This document shows, piece after piece, positions 8,761 to 17,704 of a stretch of 64,000 bases of DNA. The DNA lies in assembly GCF_003056335.1 (NCBI RefSeq), contig NZ_PYWA01000001.1:372001-436000 (forward strand), given 5' to 3'. Every line of letters begins with the position of its first letter. The first letter of the stretch is position 1. The notes under the pieces were generated by a model. It searched no databases. It saw only the letters and a program-made list of their open reading frames with translations, and was not told where the DNA came from. This DNA comes from Paracoccus indicus (lineage in GTDB: Bacteria > Pseudomonadota > Alphaproteobacteria > Rhodobacterales > Rhodobacteraceae). The position numbers and the translations under genes were made by a program.

Positions 8761-9494
8761 TCGCGCTGACCCTGATCGGGATCGGCACGGGCAATCCGGA
8801 CCAACTGACCCTGCAGGCGATCACCGCCATGCAGCAGGCGGATCTGGTGCTGATCCCGCTGAAGGGTGACGACAAGGCCGATCTGGCGGGCATCCGCCGT
8901 GCCATGCTGGATCGGCATCTGACCAAAGGGACGGTGCAGCTGGCGGAGTTTGAGCTGCCTCGCCGCGATGCAGGCGACCCCGACTATCTGGGCGGGGTCG
9001 ATCGCTGGCACGATGCCATCGCGGACGCCTGGCGCGGCCAGATCGATCGCCACCTGCCCGATGGCGGCAAGGTGGCGCTGCTGGTCTGGGGCGATCCGTC
9101 GCTTTACGACAGTAGCCTGCGGATCGCGGCACGGCTGGATCTGGCGGTCTCGGTCATTCCCGGCATCACCGCCATTCAGGCACTTTGCGCGGCCCATGCC
9201 ATTCCGCTAAACGATCTGGGCGCCCCGGTGCAGATCACCACCGGGCGCCAATTGCGCGACCACGGCTGGCCCGAGGGCGTCGAGCGGGTGGTCGTCATGC
9301 TGGACGGCGGCTGCGCCTTCGACCGGATGCCGGGGCAGACCCGCATCTGGTGGGGGGCCTTCCTCGGCATGCCGCAGCAGATGCTGGAGCATGGCACGGT
9401 CGCGCAGGTCGGCCCCCGCATCATCGACAGACGCGCCGCCGCAAGGGCCGCGCATGGCTGGATCATGGACTGCTATCTGCTGGCGCGGACCTAG
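8757..9494 (+). CDS. cobF: Precorrin-6A synthase (deacetylating) CobF
   Basis: CobF methylates C-1 of precorrin-5 and removes the acyl group extruded at ring contraction, giving precorrin-6A. The 245-aa protein carries IGIGTGNPDQLTLQA, the VWGDPSLYDSSLRI loop (about residues 110-123) and IPGITAIQALCAAH. The ATG at 8757 overlaps the stop of the permease gene; an in-frame reading back to 8574 would lie inside that gene. Its TAG shares the tetramer CTAG with the convergent RTX gene, leaving no space for a terminator. Confidence 0.95.
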   Translation: MIALTLIGIGTGNPDQLTLQAITAMQQADLVLIPLKGDDKADLAGIRRAMLDRHLTKGTVQLAEFELPRRDAGDPDYLGGVDRWHDAIADAWRGQIDRHLPDGGKVALLVWGDPSLYDSSLRIAARLDLAVSVIPGITAIQALCAAHAIPLNDLGAPVQITTGRQLRDHGWPEGVERVVVMLDGGCAFDRMPGQTRIWWGAFLGMPQQMLEHGTVAQVGPRIIDRRAAARAAHGWIMDCYLLART

Positions 9495-10684
9495 AAAAGG
9501 AAGATGTCGTCGGCCACATCCTGAACCGAGATGCCCTGCCCCTGCACCAGGATGCGGTTGTTGCCTGACAGGTCGATCACCACGCCATCGGCGGTCTGGC
9601 GGATATGATCTTCCATGAAATCGGCCATCGATCCGGGGACCAGCCGATCCGCGATCAGCAGGCGATCCTGCCCTGCGGTGAAATCGGTGACCGTATCGCG
9701 GCCGATGGTGCCCCCGAAGATGAACTGATCCGCGCCCGCCCCACCGGTCAGACGGTCCGCCCCCGCCCCTCCGATCAGCGTGTCGCGGCCAAGCCCGCCA
9801 TCCAGCGTATCGTTGCCGCCGCCGCCCAGCAGGCGGTCGTGGTCCGCCTGCCCGAACAGGCGGTCGTTGCCCGCATCCCCCTTCAGGTGGTCACGACCCG
9901 CGCCGCCCAGCAGACTGTCCGAACCCGCCCCGCCTGAAAGGACGTCGCGGCCCATCTGCCCGACAAGCCGGTCGCTTCCCTTCTGACCCATCAGGAAGTC
10001 ATGCCCCTGGCCGCCGCGCAGCACGTCGTCGCCTGCGCCCCCCGCGATCAGGTCATCGCCGCCCCGGCCCGACAGCGTGTTGTCGGCAGCGCCCTTGATG
10101 ATGCGGTCATCCGCGCCCGTTCCCGTGGGGTTTGGCGACAGAGGGTCATGCGCGTCCAGCCAAGCGGCTTTGGACATGGCCCCCATGAAGGGGCGGTCGA
10201 TCTGCGTGACCGTGACCCCCGCCGCCAGATCCAGGTTCACCTCCCCCAGCGTCGAGGCGAAATTCTGCGTGGCCATGACGATCTGATGGCCGTTGAAATC
10301 GCCAACCTGAAGCCCGATGCCGATGTATTCGACGTCCGGGTCCAGAATATTGGCGCGGTGACCGGGGCTGTTCATCAGGTTGCGATGCAGCTGCTCGACC
10401 TCGTCCAACAGCGATCCGTCCCGATCGACCGAGATGTAGGCCAGGTTCTCGGTCACGCGCCAGCTGACCTCTAGCGGGAAATCGGCAGCGCGTACGCGGT
10501 CGGTCGCCGAGGATCCACCCGCGCCCCGATGCGAAAAGACGTCGTTGCGCAGCATCCACCCGCTATGGCTGTTCGACGAATCGTTCAGATGGGTTTCCAG
10601 TGTTACTGGGCGCAGGCCCTCGGCGGCGCGGGCGCGGTTGACCAGTTCAAGGAAATATCGTTCGGCTTCGGTGGCTTGCGACAT
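9491..10684 (-). CDS. Secreted CAP-domain protein with RTX calcium-binding repeats
   Basis: The 397-aa protein has two parts. Residues 8-150 form a CAP (SCP/PR1-like) domain: FLELVNRAR, SNSHSGWMLRNDVFSHRG, TENLAY and NSPGHRANIL supply the two histidines and glutamate of the CAP cavity. Residues about 180-330 hold nonapeptide GGxGxDxLx repeats that bind calcium, followed by a C-terminal stretch typical of type I secretion substrates. No N-terminal signal peptide is seen, as expected for that route. The ATG at 10684 has AGAGGA four bases upstream; an ATG at 10699 lacks a clear site. Its target outside the cell is unknown. Confidence 0.88.
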   Translation of the reverse strand: MSQATEAERYFLELVNRARAAEGLRPVTLETHLNDSSNSHSGWMLRNDVFSHRGAGGSSATDRVRAADFPLEVSWRVTENLAYISVDRDGSLLDEVEQLHRNLMNSPGHRANILDPDVEYIGIGLQVGDFNGHQIVMATQNFASTLGEVNLDLAAGVTVTQIDRPFMGAMSKAAWLDAHDPLSPNPTGTGADDRIIKGAADNTLSGRGGDDLIAGGAGDDVLRGGQGHDFLMGQKGSDRLVGQMGRDVLSGGAGSDSLLGGAGRDHLKGDAGNDRLFGQADHDRLLGGGGNDTLDGGLGRDTLIGGAGADRLTGGAGADQFIFGGTIGRDTVTDFTAGQDRLLIADRLVPGSMADFMEDHIRQTADGVVIDLSGNNRILVQGQGISVQDVADDIFLF

Positions 10685-10855
10685 GGGATCCTCTGACATC
10701 AGATGGGTGATCTTGGCCCATCAGGTGCCTTCGACCAAATACGATATGCATCGAATGCCATCGATCCGGGCGCAGCGGGCTGCAATCCCAAGTTGCATTA
10801 GCAGAAGACGGTCGCAAATCGAAGCGTGGACCTTGCCAGACTGACAAAAGTCAAT

Positions 10856-10880
10856 CGCCGGCCCCGCGGGGGGGCCGGCG
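10856..10880 (-). terminator. Intrinsic terminator of carB
   Basis: A perfect ten-pair stem (CGCCGGCCCC/GGGGCCGGCG) with a five-base loop lies ten bases past the carB stop. On the minus strand it is followed by ATTGACTTTTGTC, a modest U-rich tract. Confidence 0.75.
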
Positions 10881-10889
10881 ATAAGCGCC

Positions 10890-13800
10890 TTATGCCTGCA
10901 GGCTGCGGACGCCCACCTCACCCTCGCCGCGCGACTTGATCGCGGCGACGGCCGCGATGCTGGCCGCGGCGGTGGTGAAATAGGGGATCTTGTCATAGAG
11001 GGCGACGGCACGGATCTCGCGGCTGTCGGCGATGGCCTGCACGCCCTCGGTCGTATTCAGGACCATCGCGATCTCGCCGTTCTTCAGACGGTCGACGATG
11101 TTGGGACGCCCCTCGTAGACCTTGTTGACGCGCTGCGTCTGAACGCCTGCGGCGGCCAGGAAATCGGCCGTGCCCGAGGTGCTCATCAGCGTGAAGCCCA
11201 TGGCCACCAGATCGCGCGCAGCCTCGGCCAGCGCCTCGGATTTGTCGGTATCCTTGACCGAGACGAAGACGCAACCCTCATGCGGCAGGGCCACGCCCGC
11301 GCCCATCTGCGCCTTGAGGAAGGCGCGCGCGAAGTTGCGGTCCCAGCCCATCACCTCGCCCGTGGAGCGCATTTCCGGCCCCAGCAGCGTGTCGACGCCG
11401 GGGAAGCGGGCGAAGGGCAGCACGGCCTCCTTGACGCTGAACCACGGCGTGATCGGATCGGCCAGGGTCAGGGGATCGGCGAAGGGCAGATCGTCCTCGG
11501 GGCCGGCATCGGCGGGATAGGGCGCACGCTCGGGGAAGTTCGACATCGGCTCGCCCGCCATCAGACGTGCAGCGATCGAGGCGATGGCGCTGTCGGTGGC
11601 CTTGGCGACGAAGGGCACTGTGCGGCTGGCGCGGGGGTTCACCTCGAGGACGAAGATCTGGCCGTCCTTCAACGCGAACTGCACGTTCATCAGGCCGACC
11701 ACATGCAGGGCGCGGGCCATGGCGACCGTCTGGCGCTTGATCTCGGCGATGGTCTCGGGGGAAAGCGTATGCGGGGGCAGCGAACAGGCGCTGTCGCCCG
11801 AATGGACGCCCGCTTCCTCGATATGCTCCATGATGCCCGCGACATGGACGTTCTCGCCGTCCGAGAGGGCATCGACGTCCACCTCGATCGCGCCGGTCAG
11901 ATAGCTGTCCAGCAGCACCGGGTTCTTGCCCGAGACATTGACCGCCTCGGTGATGTAGCGGCGCAGGTGGTCCATGTCGCGCACGATCTCCATCCCGCGC
12001 CCACCCAGGACATAGGATGGGCGGATCACCAGCGGGAAGCCGATGTCGGCGGCGATGGCCATGGCCTGTTCGTCGGTGCTGGCGATGCCGTTCACGGGCT
12101 GGCGCAGGTCCAGACGGTTCAGCAGATCCTGGAAGCGTTCGCGATCCTCGGCCAGGTCGATGGCGTCGGGTGTGGTACCCAGGATCGGGATGCCCTCGGC
12201 CTCCAGCGCATTGGCCAGCTTCAGGGGCGTCTGGCCGCCGAACTGGACGATGACGCCGTGCAGCGTGCCGTTCTGCTGTTCGGTGTGCAGGATTTCCAGC
12301 ACGTGTTCGAAGGTCAGCGGCTCGAAGTACAGGCGGTCGCTGGTGTCATAATCGGTGCTGACCGTTTCCGGGTTGCAGTTGACCATGATGGTTTCATAGC
12401 CCGCATCCGTCAGCGCATAGCAGGCGTGGCAGCAGCAATAGTCGAACTCGATCCCCTGACCGATCCGGTTCGGACCGCCACCCAGGATGACGACCTTCTT
12501 TGCGTCGGTCGGGCGGGATTCGCATTCCACGTCGCCCATCGCGGGCGCTTCATAGGTGGAATACATATAGGGGGTCTGCGCCTCGAATTCGGCGGCGCAG
12601 GTATCGATGCGCTTGAAGACGGGGCGGATGTCCAAGGCGCGGCGGGCGCGGCGCACGGCCTCTTCGTCCTGGCCGGTCAGATGTGCGAGGCGGGCGTCGG
12701 TAAAGCCCATCATCTTCAACTGGCGCAGGTCGTCGGCATCCTGCGGCAGGCCGTTTTCGCGGACCTGATGTTCGGCATCGACGATCTCGCGGATGCGGGC
12801 CAGGAACCAGGGATCGAAGCTGGTGACGCGCTGGATCTCATCGTTGGACAGGCCGAAGCGCATCGCCTCGGCGATGACGCGGATGCGGTCGGGGGTTGCC
12901 TTGGACAGCGCTGCGATCACGGCGGGCTTGCCCTGTTCGGCGGCGCCTTCGATGGCGATCTCATCCAGACCGGTCAGCCCGTTTTCCATCGCGCAAAGCG
13001 CCTTTTGCAGCGATTCGTGGAAGCTGCGGCCGATGGCCATCACCTCGCCCACGGATTTCATGGCGGTGGTCAGGTCGGGCTTGCTGCCGGGGAATTTCTC
13101 GAAGGCGAAACGCGGGATCTTGGTGACGACATAGTCGATGCTGGGCTCGAAGCTGGCGGGCGTCACCTTGGTGATGTCGTTGTCCAGCTCGTCCAAGGTA
13201 TAGCCCACGGCAAGTTTCGCGGCGATCTTGGCGATGGGGAAACCCGTGGCCTTCGACGCCAGCGCCGAGCTGCGCGAGACGCGGGGGTTCATCTCGATCA
13301 CGACCATGCGGCCGTCTTCAGGGTTGATCGCCCATTGCACGTTCGAGCCGCCGGTTTCGACGCCGATCTCACGCAGGACGGCGATGCTGCCGTTGCGCAT
13401 GATCTGGTATTCGCGGTCGGTCAGGGTCAGCGCGGGGGCGACCGTGATGCTGTCGCCGGTATGGACGCCCATCGGGTCGACGTTCTCGATGGCGCAGACG
13501 ATGATGGCGTTGTCGTTGCGGTCGCGCACGACCTCCATCTCGTATTCTTTCCAGCCCAACAGGGATTCGTCGACCAGCACCTGCGCCATGGGCGAGGCAT
13601 CCAGCCCCGAACGCACGATCCGTTCATAGTCGTCGCGGTTATAGGCCACGCCGCCGCCGGTGCCGCCCAAGGTGAAGGCGGGGCGGATGATGGCGGGCAG
13701 GCCGATCTCCTCCAGCGCCTCCATGGCCTGGGTGACACCGGCGTTGATGTCATATTTACCCGATGCCAACTTGGGGGCCGCGATGATGGTGGCCTTGGGG

Positions 13801-14228
13801 TTCTCGATGCCGATGCGGTCCATCGCCTCGCGGAACAGCTTGCGGTCCTCGGCCATCTCGATGGCGCTGCGCTGCGCGCCGATCAGTTCGACGCCATAGC
13901 GGTTCAGCGCGCCATTGTCGGCCAAGGCCAGCGCCGTGTTTAGACCGGTCTGCCCGCCCATCGTCGGCAGAAGCGCGTCGGGGCGTTCCTTGGCGATGAT
14001 CTTCTCGACGATCTCGGGGGTGATCGGCTCGATATAGGTGGCATCGGCCATTTCCGGATCGGTCATGATCGTCGCAGGGTTCGAGTTGACCAAGATGACC
14101 CGGTATCCTTCCTCGCGCAGGGCCTTGCAGGCCTGGGCGCCGGAATAGTCGAATTCGCAGGCTTGGCCGATGACGATCGGTCCTGCCCCGATGATCAGGA
14201 TCGATTTGATGTCGGTTCTTTTCGGCAT
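10890..14228 (-). CDS. carB: Carbamoyl-phosphate synthase large subunit CarB
   Basis: CarB makes carbamoyl phosphate from bicarbonate, ATP and ammonia supplied by CarA, feeding arginine and pyrimidine synthesis. At 1112 aa it has the full duplicated structure: [18 protein letters not shown] begins the first carboxy-phosphate half, ATP-grasp signatures such as [13 protein letters not shown] and [18 protein letters not shown] follow, and the second half repeats them with [16 protein letters not shown] and [20 protein letters not shown]-terminal MGS-like allosteric domain ends the protein. carA is not in the window; the gene appears to be its own transcription unit. Confidence 0.98.
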   Translation of the reverse strand: MPKRTDIKSILIIGAGPIVIGQACEFDYSGAQACKALREEGYRVILVNSNPATIMTDPEMADATYIEPITPEIVEKIIAKERPDALLPTMGGQTGLNTALALADNGALNRYGVELIGAQRSAIEMAEDRKLFREAMDRIGIENPKATIIAAPKLASGKYDINAGVTQAMEALEEIGLPAIIRPAFTLGGTGGGVAYNRDDYERIVRSGLDASPMAQVLVDESLLGWKEYEMEVVRDRNDNAIIVCAIENVDPMGVHTGDSITVAPALTLTDREYQIMRNGSIAVLREIGVETGGSNVQWAINPEDGRMVVIEMNPRVSRSSALASKATGFPIAKIAAKLAVGYTLDELDNDITKVTPASFEPSIDYVVTKIPRFAFEKFPGSKPDLTTAMKSVGEVMAIGRSFHESLQKALCAMENGLTGLDEIAIEGAAEQGKPAVIAALSKATPDRIRVIAEAMRFGLSNDEIQRVTSFDPWFLARIREIVDAEHQVRENGLPQDADDLRQLKMMGFTDARLAHLTGQDEEAVRRARRALDIRPVFKRIDTCAAEFEAQTPYMYSTYEAPAMGDVECESRPTDAKKVVILGGGPNRIGQGIEFDYCCCHACYALTDAGYETIMVNCNPETVSTDYDTSDRLYFEPLTFEHVLEILHTEQQNGTLHGVIVQFGGQTPLKLANALEAEGIPILGTTPDAIDLAEDRERFQDLLNRLDLRQPVNGIASTDEQAMAIAADIGFPLVIRPSYVLGGRGMEIVRDMDHLRRYITEAVNVSGKNPVLLDSYLTGAIEVDVDALSDGENVHVAGIMEHIEEAGVHSGDSACSLPPHTLSPETIAEIKRQTVAMARALHVVGLMNVQFALKDGQIFVLEVNPRASRTVPFVAKATDSAIASIAARLMAGEPMSNFPERAPYPADAGPEDDLPFADPLTLADPITPWFSVKEAVLPFARFPGVDTLLGPEMRSTGEVMGWDRNFARAFLKAQMGAGVALPHEGCVFVSVKDTDKSEALAEAARDLVAMGFTLMSTSGTADFLAAAGVQTQRVNKVYEGRPNIVDRLKNGEIAMVLNTTEGVQAIADSREIRAVALYDKIPYFTTAAASIAAVAAIKSRGEGEVGVRSLQA

Positions 14229-14411
14229 GGTCTTGCCCCCGGGCTTGGATGATGGATCGCGGCAAATCGTCCGGGGTTATAGCCAAGCAAGGCTTGGACG
14301 CAAGGTGCGGCAAGCGGGCAAGGGGCCTAAAACTGGCCCTGCGTCAGCTTTGTCGCGATCGGCACGCTCGTCAAGTCCGCGATGCGCAAGACCCAAGGGT
14401 TTCAGGCCCGA

Positions 14412-15188
14412 TCACAGACCGGTCAGCAGGGTCAGCGCCGCGCTGTAGCGATTCTGCGCGACGCTTTCGGTCAGCTGCGACCGCGCCATGAAGGTCACCA
14501 TCAGCTTTTCGGTCACCTCGGGGGTGGTGATGTCCTTAAAGCTGGAACTGCCGAGAATACGTTCGGCCGCACCCATGAATTCTTCAAGCTGCCTTTCGAC
14601 CGGAAGGTTGCCATAGCTGGATCCGAAGCCGAAGGCCCCTTCGAAGACCTTCTTCAGTGGCTGGTTGCCGATCACCTCGTACCACAAGGTCTTGTCGGTC
14701 GAGCTGCGCCCCTGTATCGCCTTCAGCTCGCGCGTGGCATTCAAGGCAAGGCGCATGTTTTCGTCGCTTTCGCCGACCCGCTTTTCATATTCGCGCTGCA
14801 CAAAGGCCTCGGACACGGTTTCCGCCAGATCCGTTGCGGGGGTTTGGCTGCCAAAACCGAAGGCCTCGGCCAGCTTCAGATAGCGCTTGTCGGCCAGTCG
14901 GTTCACCAGGCTGCTCTTGTCGCTGGTATCGGATTCCAGGACCTTCTGGATGAAGGCCTTGTTGGCGATGTCCCCTTCAAGACCGAAGGCGGAGAGGGCC
15001 GTGTTCAGCAGGCTATAGTCCTTGACCAACTCCTCGGCCTTGGCCGCCTTGACGATGTTGTCCTTGAAGTACGTGGTCGAGCGGACAACGACCGGGTCCT
15101 TGGCAACCATCTCCAGCTGGCGCGCCTCGGTGCGCTGCAGGGTCTTCCATCCGGCAAGGCCGCCGATGCCGATGGCGATCGCACTCAT
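14412..15188 (-). CDS. DUF1217 flagellar-cluster protein
   Basis: A 258-aa protein starting MSAIAIGIGGLAGWKTLQRT that matches the DUF1217 family, common in Rhodobacteraceae flagellar loci. It has repeated helical units of the form LADKRYLKLAEAFGFG and FEGAFGFGSSYG, with the AFGFG motif seen twice. Its molecular role is not established; a structural or export role in the flagellum is an inference from its place as the last gene of a flaA-flaF-flbT-DUF1217 unit. An in-frame start at 15296 would overlap flbT heavily, so ATG 15188, four bases past flbT, is preferred. Confidence 0.8.
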   Translation of the reverse strand: MSAIAIGIGGLAGWKTLQRTEARQLEMVAKDPVVVRSTTYFKDNIVKAAKAEELVKDYSLLNTALSAFGLEGDIANKAFIQKVLESDTSDKSSLVNRLADKRYLKLAEAFGFGSQTPATDLAETVSEAFVQREYEKRVGESDENMRLALNATRELKAIQGRSSTDKTLWYEVIGNQPLKKVFEGAFGFGSSYGNLPVERQLEEFMGAAERILGSSSFKDITTPEVTEKLMVTFMARSQLTESVAQNRYSAALTLLTGL

Positions 15189-15192
15189 GGCA

Positions 15193-15597
15193 TCATCCCG
15201 CAGCGGCGGCGAACAGGCGGGCTTCGCGCGGCAGAAGTTCGCGCAGCTTGCGCATCGCCTGATAGGGGTTCTGGTCGATCGCCGCCTGCGTCGCATCAGC
15301 CAGCAAAAGGCGGCTGTCGCGATCCTCGAAGACCTGGCTCAGCTGTTCGATGGCGACCAACAGCTGCTGGCGGCCTTGCCCCGGATCGGCATCGCCCGAC
15401 AGGATCAGCTGGGCGATATAGCAGGCACGCGACACGGGCGTGGCCGCCTTCTCGGGGTGGATGGCATCGCGCAGCCGCAGCACGTTCACATTCGGCGTCT
15501 TGATGGCGATCCGCGTGCGCCGGTCCCCGTTCTCGATCACGGCGCCATTGATCAGCACCCTTTCGTTCGGGGCCAGCTTCAGGACAAGGCCGCTCAT
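15193..15597 (-). CDS. flbT: Flagellin translational regulator FlbT
   Basis: FlbT is a small post-transcriptional regulator that, in Caulobacter, binds the flagellin mRNA leader and limits its translation until the hook is finished. The 134-aa protein shows the family opening LVLKLAPNERVLINGAVIEN, then the NVLRLRDAIHPEKAATPVSR segment and a C-terminal YQAMRKLRELLPREA. It overlaps flaF by four bases (ATGA) and lies downstream of flagellin on the same strand, which fits a FlaF/FlbT pair of opposing action. Confidence 0.93.
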   Translation of the reverse strand: MSGLVLKLAPNERVLINGAVIENGDRRTRIAIKTPNVNVLRLRDAIHPEKAATPVSRACYIAQLILSGDADPGQGRQQLLVAIEQLSQVFEDRDSRLLLADATQAAIDQNPYQAMRKLRELLPREARLFAAAAG

Positions 15598-15959
15598 GCG
15601 CCGACCTCGCCGCGCAAGCCGCGCATGACGGTCATGTTGATGTCGATCAGCGGATCCGAAACCGCCTCGCCCGCGAGGACGGCATGGCCGTGACGGATCG
15701 AGAAGCTGGCAAGGGACAGCAGTCCCGCCTTGGTGGCATCGGGCAGGCCGTTGCCGGGATCCGCCAGGTCGATGGCCAGCAGCGTCCAGAGTTCGTTGTT
15801 CTTGTGGACGGCCATGATGGTGTCACCGTTGTCCGCCGTCTGCCCCGCCTGACGCATCATGCGCGTCACCCGCGAGAAGACATCGTATTCCGCATCCCGC
15901 GCCGTGCGCAGGCCGCTTGTCTTGTACCCATGCTGGGTCAGTGGCGTTACCGCGTTCAA
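15594..15959 (-). CDS. flaF: Flagellar biosynthesis regulator FlaF
   Basis: FlaF is needed for flagellin synthesis and export in alphaproteobacteria and acts against FlbT. The 121-aa sequence shows the FlaF features TARDAEYDVFSRVTRMM near residues 19-35, NNELWTLLAIDLADPGNGLP and LLSLASFSIRHG. It follows flagellin after a 68-base gap that contains a strong stem-loop, and its stop overlaps the flbT start. Confidence 0.93.
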   Translation of the reverse strand: MNAVTPLTQHGYKTSGLRTARDAEYDVFSRVTRMMRQAGQTADNGDTIMAVHKNNELWTLLAIDLADPGNGLPDATKAGLLSLASFSIRHGHAVLAGEAVSDPLIDINMTVMRGLRGEVGA

Positions 15960-15993
15960 ACTCGTGTTCCCGTTCTGGAATGGTGATGGGGGT

Positions 15994-16019
15994 CAGGGGG
16001 CGCGCTTCGGCGCCCCCTG
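15994..16019 (-). terminator. Stem-loop between flagellin and flaF
   Basis: A perfect ten-pair stem (CAGGGGGCGC/GCGCCCCCTG) with a GCTTCG loop sits nine bases past the flagellin stop. No U-tract follows on the minus strand, so it may be a partial terminator or a 3' end stabiliser that lets flagellin mRNA exceed flaF-flbT mRNA. Confidence 0.55.
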
Positions 16020-16027
16020 TGCTGTCA

Positions 16028-16876
16028 TCAGCGGAACAGCGACATGACGGCCGAGGGCGACTGGTTCGCAATCGACAGCGCCTGGATGCCCAGCTGCTGT
16101 TGCGTCTGCAGCGCCTGCAGGCGGGCGGACGCCTCTTCCATATCGGTATCGACCAGCGAGCCGACGCCTTGCTTCAGCGAGTCGCCCAGCTTGCCGACGA
16201 AATTCGCCTGGTCGCTGACACGCTTGCCGTCAGAACCCAGCTGCGCCGCGCCTTTGACCGAGGCGTCGATCATGGTTTCGATCGCCGTGACCATGGCTTC
16301 GGCCGAGGCAGTGTCGGTGATGCCGGTGTAGTCCGAGGACACACCCGTCGCCAGATCGAGGTTCAACCCGCCTTGCAGATCGACGGATGCGATGTCGATG
16401 CGGTTGGCGGTCGTTTCCGCCGTGCCGTTGACACGGTCGAGCGAACCCACGACGCTCATCGAGGTGCCGGTCTTCAGCAGGTTCACACCGTTCAGCTGCG
16501 TCCCCGAGATGACCGAGGCGATCTGCTTGAACTTGGCGTCGATATCCGTGTCGATCTTGGCGAAGTCGGCGGTGCTGACGGTTGCCCCGATGGCCAGGTC
16601 CTTGATTTCCTGCAGCAGGTTGGTGACCTGCTCGGCCCCCGTGCGCGAGGTTGCGACGGTCGCGTCGGCCACGTTCAGGTTCGACTGGATCGCCTTGAAC
16701 GCCGACTGGTCGGTTTCCATCACCTTCGAGATGGCCCAGACAGCCGCGTTGTCCTTGGCGTTCGCCACCGATTTGCCGGTCGCGATGTCGCTCTGGGTTT
16801 TACCCAGTTGCGAGTTGATCGACTTCAGGGTCTGAAGTGCGACGATCGAGCTGTTGTTGGTCAGAATGCTGGACAT
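16028..16876 (-). CDS. Flagellin
   Basis: A 282-aa flagellin that forms the filament. The N-terminal D0/D1 region is classical (MSSILTNNSSIVALQTLKSIN, then NAKDNAAVWAISKVM). The C-terminal region (LQALQTQQQLGIQALSIANQ, ending SPSAVMSLFR) pairs with it; the central variable part is short, as in other alphaproteobacterial flagellins. ATG 16876 is preceded by GGAGG (ACGGAGGACAAC); the reading extends 30 codons upstream, but that part is not flagellin-like and belongs to a ~170-base leader where FlbT could act. Confidence 0.97.
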   Translation of the reverse strand: MSSILTNNSSIVALQTLKSINSQLGKTQSDIATGKSVANAKDNAAVWAISKVMETDQSAFKAIQSNLNVADATVATSRTGAEQVTNLLQEIKDLAIGATVSTADFAKIDTDIDAKFKQIASVISGTQLNGVNLLKTGTSMSVVGSLDRVNGTAETTANRIDIASVDLQGGLNLDLATGVSSDYTGITDTASAEAMVTAIETMIDASVKGAAQLGSDGKRVSDQANFVGKLGDSLKQGVGSLVDTDMEEASARLQALQTQQQLGIQALSIANQSPSAVMSLFR

Positions 16877-17044
16877 GTTGTCCTCCGTCAAAAGGTGCTT
16901 TGCACCGGGGTTTGCATTGATGGCCTTCTGACCGGACGGGCCTTTGCCCTGCGCCTTTTCTGGCATGTCACCGTTCTAACCGGCGGTGATTTACAACTAG
17001 TGAATGCAGGGCCTCCTCTCAAACAAACCTTGCGGTGCATTTTA

Positions 17045-17362
17045 TCAAAATCTTTGCGGTGACGCGGCCCGGGTCGCGGTGACCGTCCTGCGCCCCAAGG
17101 CGTCATAGGTCTGCAGGCTGCGCGCGGCCTGGATGATCGCGCGCACCTGATCCGCGGCCTGTTGCGCGCCCGACAGGGATGCCTGCGCCAGATCGCGCAG
17201 TTCGGCCAGTGCCGGTTCCAGCGCCTGTCTGGTGCCCGCATCGACGCCGTGACGGGTTGCCGTGCGGACCAGATCCTCGATCCGGGCCAGGGCGGCCTGC
17301 GGATCACCGGCCAGCAGCGCGGCGCGAATCTGGCCGATCTGGCGCGTCAGGGCGCGGCTCAT
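17045..17362 (-). CDS. Small helical protein of the flagellar cluster, function unassigned
   Basis: A 105-aa, alanine- and arginine-rich, almost wholly helical protein that overlaps the end of flgJ by four bases, so it is probably translated from the same mRNA. I do not recognise the family with certainty. Size, helical content and the place after flgJ would fit a FlgN-type export chaperone, but no defining motif is visible and this remains a guess. No signal peptide or membrane segment is present. Confidence 0.6.
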   Translation of the reverse strand: MSRALTRQIGQIRAALLAGDPQAALARIEDLVRTATRHGVDAGTRQALEPALAELRDLAQASLSGAQQAADQVRAIIQAARSLQTYDALGRRTVTATRAASPQRF

Positions 17363-17604
17363 GATGCAGCCCTGCCAAGGCTGCGCGACAGGCCGAGGTC
17401 AAGGCGCCCCGCCAGGCTGGTGGCATATTCGCGCGTCAGGAAGCTGTTGAACTGATCCTCTCCGGCGCCGCCCGAGAATTCGCCCTTCATCGAGGTGGGG
17501 CCGCAGTATTTCAGCATCTCTTCCAGGAACGCCTGTTCCAGTTTCGATTCGACGACCGCCCGCGGGCTGGCCGTCTGTGCGGGGACGATAGGCTCGATCT
17601 TCAT
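17359..17604 (-). CDS. flgJ: Rod-binding protein FlgJ, N-terminal-domain-only form
   Basis: An 81-aa protein with the rod-binding signature of FlgJ: KLEQAFLEEMLKYCG, then FSGGAGEDQFNSFLTREYATSLA and a final LGLSRSL. Enteric FlgJ carries a C-terminal peptidoglycan hydrolase domain that is absent here, as is usual in alphaproteobacteria, so the wall-opening activity must come from another protein. ATG 17604 (MKIEPIVPAQ) is chosen; longer readings upstream would run into the divergent fliK. It heads a two-gene unit with the small gene after it. Confidence 0.82.
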   Translation of the reverse strand: MKIEPIVPAQTASPRAVVESKLEQAFLEEMLKYCGPTSMKGEFSGGAGEDQFNSFLTREYATSLAGRLDLGLSRSLGRAAS

Positions 17605-17704
17605 GGGGTTTCCCGTCAATGTCTGCATGCGTCCAAATAAGCAGGCAGCCGTAAATAATTGGTAAGGAATCCGGGCTAGACAGGCAGAAACCACGGGGGC
17701 CGAC

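Noticed and set aside
9700..10120. Possible tandem DNA repeat or CRISPR-like array in the CAP-RTX gene
   Set aside because: The periodicity is 27 bases and codes for nine-residue RTX repeats with degenerate bases; there are no identical repeats with unique spacers.
11280..13943. 887-codon open frame antisense to carB
   Set aside because: It lies wholly inside the canonical CarB coding region. GC-rich third positions keep the opposite frame open, and the predicted protein is low-complexity Gly/Asp/Arg with no known motif.
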